From: Chitinophaga sp. YR573
Lineage (GTDB): Bacteria; Bacteroidota; Bacteroidia; Chitinophagales; Chitinophagaceae
NCBI RefSeq assembly: GCF_900110995.1
Contig: NZ_FOJF01000002.1
Coordinates: forward strand, 1,638,104-1,702,103
DNA: 64,000 bases
Reading direction: 5' to 3'
The position numbers and the translations under genes were made by a program. Positions 36,100 to 43,645 of this stretch are shown here, piece after piece. The notes under the pieces are model-generated. The model did not search any database. It was not told the origin of the DNA and worked only from the letters and a program-made list of their open reading frames with translations. Every line of letters starts with the position of its first letter. Positions within the stretch are counted from its first letter, which is position 1.

Positions 36100-38622
36100 A
36101 TGCTTAGATCTGTGCTGGCCATTATTTGTTGCCTGAGTAGTTATTTCTGCCAGGCAGGTGTTATCCGTGGTAAAATTACCAACGAACACAAAGAACCACT
36201 GCCATTTGCTACCATTTTAATAAAAGGGACTACCGCAGGTACTACCTCTAATGCTGCAGGACAATACCACCTGGAGTTACCCCCTGGTAGTTATACCATT
36301 GTATGCCAGTACATGGGATATAACAGAACGGAAAAACAGGTGACGGTTACCGATGCGGAACAGATCATAGATCTGACCTTATCTCCCCAAAGCATGCAGA
36401 TCAAAGAGATCGTGATAAAATCGGATGGAGAAGATCCTGCTTATGCCATCATCAGGAATGCCATTAAAAAAAGAAGTTTTTACAGACATCAGGTAGATGA
36501 ATATACCTGTAACGACTATATCAAAGGCATGTTCAAACTACGGAATGTGCCGGACCGCTTTTTTGGAAAGAAAATAGATAAAGATGACCTGGGCGTGGAT
36601 TCAACTGGTCAGGGAGTTGTTTTCTTATCAGAATCCCTTACAAAGATTGCCTTCCGTGAACCGGATGACCTGAAAGTAGAAGTGCTCTCATCCCGCCAGA
36701 GTGGTGGAGGATTGGGCTTCAGTTTTCCTGCCTTTATAGAATTGTATGATAATAATGTAACTGCGGTATTCTCCCAGTTCAGTAAACGGGGATATATTTC
36801 TCCCATAGCAGAAAATGCATTGTCTTTTTATAAATACAGGCTGGAAGGCGTATTCCAGGACGATGGTAAGACCGTCAATAAAATAGCTGTTATCCCAAAA
36901 AGGAAATTCGAACCCCTGTTTTCCGGTTATATCTTTATTACAGATGATGACTGGAGGATTCATAGTGCAGACTTGTTGCTAACAAAGGATTATGAGCTGG
37001 AACTGATGGATACCCTGCGTATCCGGCAGATCCATGTGCCAGTAAATAATGACGTATGGCGTACTAAAGACCAGGTGATTTACTTTGCTGCCAAACAATT
37101 CGGGTTTGATATGACAGGTACTTCTGTAAATGTCTATTCGAATTACAACCTGAAACCGGAGTTGCCTAAGAAATACTTCGACAATACCATTTTGAGATAT
37201 GATACGGCTTTTGATAAAAAGAAGGTATCCTACTGGGATAGCATCCGTCCTGTACCGCTGGAAAAGGAAGAACTGAAGGATTTCCATGTAAAGGACAGTA
37301 CTGCGATGGCCAACCGGGATAGCCTGAAATCTTCCCGCCATCTGGATACCCTGCGTAAAAGACAGCCAGGGGTAAAAGTAACCGATTTTCTGTGGAGTGG
37401 GGTAAGACATCAGTATTATTTCCAGCGGGATACAGGAATTTATTCGCATCAGCTGGAAATCAAAGGGTTGTTACAGCAACTTGAGTATAATACTGTAGAG
37501 GGGCTGGTACTAAGTGTGGAGCCGAGCATCAATTTTAATCTGCCCCGGAAACAACAATTGAAAATATCCCCTTTTATAAGATATGGTTTCAGCAATACCC
37601 ATCTCAATGCATATGGAGATATTAGCTGGTCAAGAGAAAGCCGGCTGGCGAATCATTATGGCCGTGATGCCTGGACATTGTCCGGCGGGAAAAGGATTTC
37701 CCAGTTCAATCATGAAGATCCCATTAGTCCAATTGCGAATGCATTTTATACCCTGTTGCTGAAGGAGAATTATATGAAGCTGTACGAGAACAGGTATGCA
37801 GCGCTTTCCTATAAACGCCGGTTTGAATCGGATGCGGTACTTTCCCTGGGAGTAACTTATGAAGACCGCTTTCCTGTAGAGAATACCACCGACTTTGTGA
37901 TCTTCAAAAATGCACGTAAACAGTTCTTACCCAATCATCCATATGAGCTGGCTGACATTCCGTTTAACAGGAATCAGGCGCTTGTCCTGGACCTGGGATT
38001 CTCTTTCCAGCCCGGACAACATTATATCGCATTGCCAGACAGGAAGATACCTGTAGGCTCTAAATACCCGACTTTCAGTGTGGGATACAGTAAAGGCATA
38101 CCGGATATCGGGGGAAGTGATGCTAACTTCGATAAATGGAAGTTCCACATCAATGACAATATGAATCTCAAGTTGTTCGGTCAGTTTTTCTACAACCTGG
38201 GGATAGGAGGGTTTCTCAACAGTAAACAGGTAGATCTGCCTGATTATCAGCACTTCAACGGTAATCAAACGTTTTATAACATGAAGTACCTGAATAGCTT
38301 TCAGCTGGCTCCTTATTATAAATACAGTACCGTTGCACCGTTTTATGCCACAGCGAATGTGGAACATCATTTCAACGGATTGCTGACTAACAAGGTACCG
38401 TTGTTAAAGCAACTGAAGTGGAACCTGGTGGCAGGGTCCAATGCATTTTATGTCAATAAGGATAATAATTATGTGGAAGTCTTTGCCGGACTTGAAAATA
38501 TATTCAAGCTGATAAGGGTAGATGTGATTGCCGGATATCAGAGTAAAGATAATACCCGGATCGGGGTCAGGGTCGGCTTCGGCGGATTGTTTGGCGGTAT
38601 GATCAGATCAAGACCAAATTAA
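36100..38622 (+). CDS. Outer-membrane DUF5686 protein with carboxypeptidase-like regulatory domain
   Basis: 840 residues from MLRSVLAIICCLSSYFCQAG at 36100; the open frame extends to 36022, but that would overlap the preceding gene and bury the signal peptide. After the signal peptide comes a CarboxypepD_reg-like domain (VIRGKITNEHKEPLPFATIL, about 20-100) and then a long DUF5686 region (IIRNAIKKRSFYRHQVDEYTC onward) ending in a series of amphipathic strands (VRVGFGGLFGGM) typical of an outer-membrane barrel. Function of the family is unknown; it is widespread in Bacteroidota. Co-transcribed with the small membrane protein upstream. Confidence 0.9.
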   Translation: MLRSVLAIICCLSSYFCQAGVIRGKITNEHKEPLPFATILIKGTTAGTTSNAAGQYHLELPPGSYTIVCQYMGYNRTEKQVTVTDAEQIIDLTLSPQSMQIKEIVIKSDGEDPAYAIIRNAIKKRSFYRHQVDEYTCNDYIKGMFKLRNVPDRFFGKKIDKDDLGVDSTGQGVVFLSESLTKIAFREPDDLKVEVLSSRQSGGGLGFSFPAFIELYDNNVTAVFSQFSKRGYISPIAENALSFYKYRLEGVFQDDGKTVNKIAVIPKRKFEPLFSGYIFITDDDWRIHSADLLLTKDYELELMDTLRIRQIHVPVNNDVWRTKDQVIYFAAKQFGFDMTGTSVNVYSNYNLKPELPKKYFDNTILRYDTAFDKKKVSYWDSIRPVPLEKEELKDFHVKDSTAMANRDSLKSSRHLDTLRKRQPGVKVTDFLWSGVRHQYYFQRDTGIYSHQLEIKGLLQQLEYNTVEGLVLSVEPSINFNLPRKQQLKISPFIRYGFSNTHLNAYGDISWSRESRLANHYGRDAWTLSGGKRISQFNHEDPISPIANAFYTLLLKENYMKLYENRYAALSYKRRFESDAVLSLGVTYEDRFPVENTTDFVIFKNARKQFLPNHPYELADIPFNRNQALVLDLGFSFQPGQHYIALPDRKIPVGSKYPTFSVGYSKGIPDIGGSDANFDKWKFHINDNMNLKLFGQFFYNLGIGGFLNSKQVDLPDYQHFNGNQTFYNMKYLNSFQLAPYYKYSTVAPFYATANVEHHFNGLLTNKVPLLKQLKWNLVAGSNAFYVNKDNNYVEVFAGLENIFKLIRVDVIAGYQSKDNTRIGVRVGFGGLFGGMIRSRPN

Positions 38623-38643
38623 TAAACCTTATTATATTTTGGG

Positions 38644-38662
38644 TGCAGGGCGAAGCCCTGCA
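38644..38662. repeat. GAA-triloop hairpin repeat, copy 1
   Basis: TGCAGGGC-GAA-GCCCTGCA, an 8-bp perfect stem, within a longer conserved string (TTTTGGGTGCAGGGC at its 5' side) that recurs at 49399-49428. It lies 22 nt after the DUF5686 stop and could terminate or protect its 3' end. Confidence 0.7.
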
Positions 38663-38679
38663 AAACTCCTTAATAAAAA

Positions 38680-38709
38680 AAGGAAGGCCTTATATTCCGG
38701 GCCTTCCTT
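38680..38709 (-). terminator. Terminator of the 39-residue ORF (minus strand)
   Basis: AAGGAAGGCC / GGCCTTCCTT, a 10-bp stem with a 10-nt loop; on the minus strand the 3' arm runs into a T7 tract. This supports transcription of the small ORF at 38720-38839. Confidence 0.65.
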
Positions 38710-38719
38710 CAACTTCTTC

Positions 38720-38839
38720 TTATTTTGCTTTTCTTGTCTTGTAGCTTGCTTTCGGATCACGATCGTAAAAATAAGCTAAGATGCGGTATATCCATAAACC
38801 TGCTATCAGGTAAACGATGTAAAGAAAAATTGTACTCAT
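38720..38839 (-). CDS. 39-residue single-span membrane protein
   Basis: ATG at 38839, TAA at 38720. The product begins MSTIFLYIVYLIAGLWIY, a single membrane helix, followed by YFYDRDPKASYK and a basic end RKAK, an in-out topology with a positive cytoplasmic tail. A terminator with a T-tract follows directly. Unlike a random ORF it has a start, a well-formed hydrophobic segment, positive-inside charge and its own terminator. No family is recognised. It lies in the gap between the DUF5686 gene and the small membrane protein at 39080. Confidence 0.65.
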   Translation of the reverse strand: MSTIFLYIVYLIAGLWIYRILAYFYDRDPKASYKTRKAK

Positions 38840-39079
38840 AATTAACATTTTTGGGTAACACTATAATTTTGCTTGTCCGAAACCATTAATCCAAAAAGGA
38901 TGCCAACTTACAAATAATTCATATACAATATAAATCAGATAGTTATAACGGTTCAGATATGAAATTTATTCATTGAACAATTTGTAAGTGCGGCATGTTA
39001 TAGATATGTTAAACACAATTCAAGCCAGTTTAACGGCTTTATCTATCACACTTTAGTGTTAATCGTAAATGTGACCCTT
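38840..39079. other. Intergenic region with long imperfect inverted repeat
   Basis: Arms at about 38901-38915 (TGCC-aa-CTTACAAAT) and 38980-38995 (ATTTGTAAG-tg-CGGCA) flank an AT-rich core with further pairing (ATTCATAT / ATATGAAAT). It lies in the common upstream region of the divergent 39-residue ORF and the 68-residue ORF. No coding signal was seen. Confidence 0.4.
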
Positions 39080-39286
39080 ATGAAAAGAATTGCACTCATC
39101 GCATTTATCGTTGGCATACTTATGGCTTCCCTGGCTTATGTTGCCCAACTCTGTGAATGGCAGGATTTACCCGCATTTATGACAATAGGCTTTGCCGGTT
39201 ATGTACTGATAATCAGTGCAACAGCTTATTATCTTACTTCAATTCTGTACGAATGGTCTAAAGAAACGGAAGCCTGGCAGGGCTGA
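39080..39286 (+). CDS. Small two-span membrane protein (hypothetical)
   Basis: 68 residues from MKRIALIAFIVGILM at 39080; an upstream non-ATG start in the frame (39056) was not used. Two hydrophobic helices (about 4-22 and 30-52) are joined by a short turn QLCEWQDLPAF. The layout, helix-CEW-turn-helix, resembles the N-terminal two-helix part of GldL-like motor proteins, where the turn reads KIxHWPGA, but the match is loose and this is only a suggestion. C-terminus LYEWSKETEAWQG is short and acidic. The next gene is trhO, 105 nt downstream and probably separately transcribed. Confidence 0.6.
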   Translation: MKRIALIAFIVGILMASLAYVAQLCEWQDLPAFMTIGFAGYVLIISATAYYLTSILYEWSKETEAWQG

Positions 39287-39304
39287 AATTTTAAGAGATT
39301 TTGT

Positions 39305-39312
39305 TAACTTTG
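39305..39312 (+). promoter_or_regulatory. Putative -7 element (TAACTTTG) for trhO
   Basis: Exact TAnnTTTG match 80 nt before the trhO ATG. A small hairpin (ACCGGG-AGTAAA-ACCCGGT, about 39320-39339) follows in the leader. Confidence 0.55.
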
Positions 39313-39391
39313 CGGCTTCAACCGGGAGTAAAACCCGGTTAAATTGAAATTTTGCTCACAAGGCAAGTGTTCTTAAAATTTCTATAAGTCA

Positions 39392-40426
39392 ATGGCATTA
39401 CATAACAGAGTCTCTGCAGACCTGCTAAAACAGCAGCTGGCAGCCGAATCATTCCGGCGCGTTACCACATCATTTTACCAATACGCAAAAATTGAGGATC
39501 CAAATGCTTTCCGCGACCAGTTGTATGAACAACTGTTTGCACTGGGCGTATTTGGCCGTATTTACGTGGCACATGAAGGCATCAATGCCCAGGTAAGTAT
39601 CCCTGAGCATAACTTTGAAGCCTTCAGAAGCTGCCTTTATGACATCTCTTTCCTGAATGGCATCCGCCTGAACATCGCTGTGGATGATGACGGCAAATCT
39701 TTCTGGGTGCTGAAAATCAAAGTACGTGAGAAAATAGTGGCTGATGGGATAGAAGATCCCACTTTTGACATGGCCAACAAGGGAAAATATCTTGATGCTG
39801 CAGCTTTTAACCAGCTGACAGAAGACCCGGATACCATTGTTGTGGATATGAGGAACCACTATGAGTACGAAGTGGGGCATTTTGAACAGGCCATCGAAGT
39901 CCCATCTGATACTTTCCGGGAACAATTGCCTATGGCAGTGGATATGTTGCAGGATAAAAAGGACAAAAACATCGTGATGTACTGTACCGGAGGTATACGT
40001 TGCGAGAAAGCGTCTGCCTACATGCTACATAACGGGTTTAAGAATGTATTCCACCTGGAAGGGGGAGTTATAGAATATACGAATAAGGCAAAGGAGCAGG
40101 GCTTACCGCTTAAATTCAAAGGGAAGAACTTTGTATTTGACGACAGGCTGGGAGAGCGGATCACTGAAGATGTGATCAGTCAGTGTCACCAGTGTGGTAA
40201 ACCCTGTGATACACATACCAACTGTAAAAACGATGGTTGTCATCTGCTGTTCATCCAGTGTGATGAATGCGCTGCTGCATATGAAGGCTGTTGTAGTACT
40301 GAATGTCAGTCAGTTTTACATTTACCGGAAGAAGAAAGGGCTGAGTTGAGAAAGGGAATTGATAAGGGACAGATGATCTTTAATAAATCCAAACAGCGGA
40401 TAAGACGCAGGTTGAATGAGGACTAA
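39392..40426 (+). CDS. trhO: tRNA uridine(34) hydroxylase (rhodanese-domain protein, UPF0176)
   Basis: 344 residues. An N-terminal acylphosphatase-like domain (about 20-110, with YVAHEGINAQVSIP) precedes a rhodanese domain (about 130-235) with the active-site loop MYCTGGIRCEKA (C198, C204). A cysteine-rich C-terminus (CHQCGKPCDTHTNCKNDGC and CDECAAAYEGCCSTEC) is the metal-binding-like tail known in this family. TrhO hydroxylates U34 of certain tRNAs in an O2-dependent, prephenate-independent way (E. coli YceA, B. subtilis YbfQ). Stands alone with its own promoter; a terminator for the opposing operon overlaps its 3' flank. Confidence 0.93.
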   Translation: MALHNRVSADLLKQQLAAESFRRVTTSFYQYAKIEDPNAFRDQLYEQLFALGVFGRIYVAHEGINAQVSIPEHNFEAFRSCLYDISFLNGIRLNIAVDDDGKSFWVLKIKVREKIVADGIEDPTFDMANKGKYLDAAAFNQLTEDPDTIVVDMRNHYEYEVGHFEQAIEVPSDTFREQLPMAVDMLQDKKDKNIVMYCTGGIRCEKASAYMLHNGFKNVFHLEGGVIEYTNKAKEQGLPLKFKGKNFVFDDRLGERITEDVISQCHQCGKPCDTHTNCKNDGCHLLFIQCDECAAAYEGCCSTECQSVLHLPEEERAELRKGIDKGQMIFNKSKQRIRRRLNED

Positions 40427-40436
40427 AATGAAAAAA

Positions 40437-40469
40437 CCGCCCCGCGTTGTTTCTTCTGCGGCGGGGCGG
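40437..40469 (-). terminator. Terminator of the adaptor/two-component operon
   Basis: CCGCCCCGC / GCGGGGCGG, a 9-bp GC stem. On the minus strand it is followed by T6, so it serves the leftward adaptor operon; it lies only 11 nt past the trhO stop and may stop trhO as well. Confidence 0.75.
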
Positions 40470-40561
40470 AGTAATTGAGCATGAAAACAGTTCAAACAAA
40501 TGATACATCTGAATGCGCTGTGTTTGCATGTCCATTCTATCAACCTATATGCGAACTAAAT

Positions 40562-41221
40562 TTAATTATCACTCAGCGCGTTATAAATCTGCTGCTGATG
40601 TGCCGATATCACACTCTCGCCTGCATTGAGCCCTTTACTGATGTAGGTAACATCACCTGATGTAGTGTATGTTTCTACTTCCCGCACCTGGATATTGTAC
40701 TTATCTTTAAATACAAGCACAAAGTTCTTACTGTGATCTTCGATGATGGCGGTTTCAGGAACGGCTACCATATCATCTCCTTCGTCACAGCGAAGTACTA
40801 CCTTGGTGAACATTTCGGGTTTCAGCGCTTTTCCGGCGAAATCCATTTTTATACTGAGTTGTCCTGTCTGTAATAAAGTATCGGTGAGGGCATGAACGCC
40901 ATCCACAGTACCATGAAAGATCTTGTTAGGTAAAGAAGCAGTTACTACATCTGCCCTGTATCCTTTTGTTACATGAGATAAATCTGCTGCTGCTACATTC
41001 ACAACTATATCTGTGCTTTCGTTTTCTGCTACCTTCCCGGAGAAATGGAGTTCCATTAATACAGGTTCTACATCAGCGGTATCTATCCTGATTGTCTTCA
41101 ACATGGTATCACTTAGTACAAAAGTCTTCTTTGTTACACCACCCTCTACCTGAGGATGCTTACATCCCTGCAGATACATTCCGGAGGCAAATAACAGGCA
41201 GAGAAGAAAATTGCAATTCAT
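40562..41221 (-). CDS. Shortened RND adaptor-like lipoprotein lacking the hairpin domain
   Basis: 219 residues, against about 350-400 for full adaptors. It starts with a lipobox (MYLQGCKHP). The sequence runs straight from a beta-strand like the adaptor N-terminus (LHFSGKVAENESTDIVVNV) to the beta-barrel and membrane-proximal parts (GKALKPEMFTKVVLRCDEG; MVAVPETAIIEDHSKNFVLVF; SKGLNAGESVISAHQQQI). The two lipoyl halves and the alpha-hairpin are missing, with no break in the frame. It cannot bridge to a channel in the normal way and may be a periplasmic metal-binding or sensing protein. No pump gene follows. It is downstream of the histidine kinase (85 nt), so it is probably a target or partner of that system. 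Confidence 0.8.
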   Translation of the reverse strand: MNCNFLLCLLFASGMYLQGCKHPQVEGGVTKKTFVLSDTMLKTIRIDTADVEPVLMELHFSGKVAENESTDIVVNVAAADLSHVTKGYRADVVTASLPNKIFHGTVDGVHALTDTLLQTGQLSIKMDFAGKALKPEMFTKVVLRCDEGDDMVAVPETAIIEDHSKNFVLVFKDKYNIQVREVETYTTSGDVTYISKGLNAGESVISAHQQQIYNALSDN

Positions 41222-41306
41222 ATATCATGGTAGAATAGGTGCAAAGCTCCGCATTACTACTTAAAGGGGCCTTTAAGGATACTTAAAAAGTGATTAAAAT
41301 GTTAAA

Positions 41307-42701
41307 CTACTGATAGGTGTGGGGGAGGATAACAGTAAATGTAGTGCCTTTACCAGCTACAGAAGAAACGGAGATATGTCCTTTATGCAGCAGTACGATC
41401 TTTTTACAGATGGACAGTCCTAATCCGTGTCCACGGGTCTTCTGCGCATTGGCGCCCCTGTAGAAAGGTTCGAAGATCTTGTTCAGTTCTTCCGGCAGGA
41501 TACCAATCCCATTGTCAGTAACCTGGATCTGTATGTTATGGGTGAAGAAGTCGATGCTTACATGTGCAGCATTGTCCTTAGAGAACTTAAAAGCATTATC
41601 CAGCAGGTTAAAGAATAATACCTTCAGCAGGCTTTCGTTCCCTTCACAGATCAGTTCTGTATCCTGCTCCGGTACTTTGATGAAACGGATATCTACTTTG
41701 GGGCCCCGGCTGTTTTCAGATACAGGACTGTGTTTCAGCCGGATCAGGTTACCCATTTCCAGCAGCAGTTCATCTATCCGTACTTTATTAAAAATGAATT
41801 TCTGTTGATTCAATTCTGATTGTGCCAGCTGTAACAGTCCGTTACTGAGGTCTGACAGGTTTTCCGCGTCTTCCAGTACAGAGGCCAGGATATCCTGGTA
41901 GACTTCTTTTGTTCGTTCCTTGGATAACGTTACCTGCAACTGACTGATGATAGCTGACAAGGGGGTACGCAGTTCGTGGGAAGCATTACTTACAAAGCTT
42001 TTTTGCAGGTCAAAAGCATCACTCAGGCGTTGCAGCATGGTGTTGAAATTAGCCCCCAGCTGGGCGATTTCATCTTTCCCCTTAGCGTCTACACTATTCC
42101 CCTGTAGATTATTAGCGTTAATGGTTTTCACCTGCCGGACAAGTTTGTCTATGGGCTGTACCATATTCCGGGCAAAGAAATAGCCGATGACGACCAGCAG
42201 GATTACGGCTACAATGATCTCTATTATAAGGATACGCTTTAGGTTCTGTAAGTTCTGAAACCCATATTTATCAAAAGAAGAGACGATTACGATAACGGAT
42301 ACACTTCCTTCGGTATAATATACACCTACCAACTCCCCATTGGCCTTTTCATGGCTGAATTCCCCATTCTTTTTAATATAATCCAGCAGGTAACGGGAAG
42401 TACGGATAGCCGTGTCTTTCAGGTTAGCGTAGAGCAGGTCGTATGAAGGGTTGTATACCAGGATGGTTTCTTTATAGAGGTCCTGGAAAGTGGTTTTATC
42501 CAGCTTACGGAGCAGGTCTATTTTCACTTTATCATCTTCAATGATCACGTTGGCAATAGAACGGGCCCGGTATTCCAGGCGTTCCAGGTATTCTGCCTGG
42601 CGTGACTGGGCAGAGAAATAATAAGCAAGAATAGCAAAGGTGTTCAGCAGTACAAATGCTGAAATGGCGTAGGAAAGCGCTATTTTATATTTGATCTTCA
42701 C
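41307..42701 (-). CDS. Sensor histidine kinase (HAMP-HisKA-HATPase)
   Basis: 464 residues. Membrane helices at about 8-30 and 157-178 enclose a 125-residue periplasmic sensor; a HAMP linker (MVQPIDKLVRQVKT) follows, then the phospho-acceptor H242 in FVSNASHELRTPL, and a HATPase_c domain with N-box LLDNAFKFS, G1 VTDNGIGI and G2 GHGLGLSI. It resembles the CusS/ArlS-type OmpR-partner kinases. Its start overlaps the regulator's stop by 4 nt, so the pair is translated together. The short adaptor lipoprotein follows. A role in sensing metal stress in the envelope is inferred from that neighbour. Confidence 0.93.
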   Translation of the reverse strand: MKIKYKIALSYAISAFVLLNTFAILAYYFSAQSRQAEYLERLEYRARSIANVIIEDDKVKIDLLRKLDKTTFQDLYKETILVYNPSYDLLYANLKDTAIRTSRYLLDYIKKNGEFSHEKANGELVGVYYTEGSVSVIVIVSSFDKYGFQNLQNLKRILIIEIIVAVILLVVIGYFFARNMVQPIDKLVRQVKTINANNLQGNSVDAKGKDEIAQLGANFNTMLQRLSDAFDLQKSFVSNASHELRTPLSAIISQLQVTLSKERTKEVYQDILASVLEDAENLSDLSNGLLQLAQSELNQQKFIFNKVRIDELLLEMGNLIRLKHSPVSENSRGPKVDIRFIKVPEQDTELICEGNESLLKVLFFNLLDNAFKFSKDNAAHVSIDFFTHNIQIQVTDNGIGILPEELNKIFEPFYRGANAQKTRGHGLGLSICKKIVLLHKGHISVSSVAGKGTTFTVILPHTYQ

Positions 42702-43387
42702 TCTTCGGCCAGGAAATATCCCATCCCTGTTTTAGTATGCAGGAGCTTATTGGGAAAGTCTTTATCTATCTTTTTACGGAGAAAGTTCATGTATACTTCT
42801 ATCACATTGGTACCGGTATCAAAATCGATATCCCATACCTTTTCTGCTATCACCAGTTTGGAGATCACTTTCCCTTTGTGCAGGGCCAGGAATTCAAGTA
42901 ACTGGTATTCTTTGGCGGTTAAGGGGATCTTTTTACCACCTCTTATTACTTCTTTCTTTTCCCGGTCTATTTCCAGGTCTGCTATCACTATTTTATACTG
43001 GGAGTTCTGCTGTACTTCTGATCCTGCGCGTTTGAGGAATACGCGGATACGGGCCAGCAGTTCTCTGAAGTCGAAAGGTTTTACCAGGTAGTCGTCGGCA
43101 CCTATTTCAAATGCCTGCATTTTATCTTCCATACCACCCAGGGCAGTGAGCATGATAATAGGGATGCGGTTATTCCGGCGGCGGATCACGTCACATACTT
43201 CATATCCGTTGCTATGAGGAAGGTTCAGATCGAGGATTACCAGGTCGTAGTTATTGCTGGCACCCAGGCTTTTGCCCATGCGCCCATCGTATGCAACGTC
43301 TACTTCAAAGCCATTCTCTTCCAAACCCTTTTTAACGGCATTTGCTACTTTGACTTCATCTTCTACTACCAGTATCTTTTGCATCAT
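42698..43387 (-). CDS. OmpR/PhoB-family response regulator
   Basis: 229 residues. Receiver domain (about 4-118) with the acidic pair in VVEDE, acceptor D53 (VILDLNLP), MLTA and GADDYLVKPFDF. Winged-helix DNA-binding domain (about 128-226), including LTAKEYQLLEFLALHKGKV and VYMNFLRKKIDKDF. A CusR/CopR-like regulator of the kinase at 41307, by family and pairing. The MM start leaves the second methionine as an alternative. A second copy of the nested palindrome lies immediately upstream, so its promoter must lie within or next to that element. Confidence 0.94.
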   Translation of the reverse strand: MMQKILVVEDEVKVANAVKKGLEENGFEVDVAYDGRMGKSLGASNNYDLVILDLNLPHSNGYEVCDVIRRRNNRIPIIMLTALGGMEDKMQAFEIGADDYLVKPFDFRELLARIRVFLKRAGSEVQQNSQYKIVIADLEIDREKKEVIRGGKKIPLTAKEYQLLEFLALHKGKVISKLVIAEKVWDIDFDTGTNVIEVYMNFLRKKIDKDFPNKLLHTKTGMGYFLAEE

Positions 43388-43420
43388 TTAGCATTAGCTT
43401 TTATCCTACAAACAAAGGAC

Positions 43421-43620
43421 TCTGTTAGGAGCCTGTTATATTTTGATACAAATTCCGCTTAGTTAAGCTCCGTTAGGAGCTCCGTGTTTGTAGCAAAAAA
43501 TGATCTTCTCTTTATTGACTCCGTAGGAGTCCCCTAAGTCGCGAATATCAGGGGACTCCTACGGAGTCAGTGTTTTGTTGTTTATTACGTTTGCTACAAA
43601 CACGGGGCTCCTAACGGAGC
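43421..43620. repeat. Nested palindromic element, copy B, with a relic of a second unit
   Basis: The core (43467-43620) repeats copy A at 19689-19841 in the same orientation: GCTCCGTTAGGAGCTCCGTG and GACTCCGTAGGAGTCCCCTA with their complements, and the same spacer word ATCTTCTCTTTA. To its left, 43405-43462 matches the right-hand end of copy A (GGAGCCTGTTATATTTTG against GGAGCCTATTATGTTTTG), as if an earlier tandem unit had been largely lost. No ORF inside. It separates the response regulator from the ABC-F gene, both on the minus strand. Confidence 0.85.
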
Positions 43621-43645
43621 CAATTAAGTAGCTTTATTATCTTTA

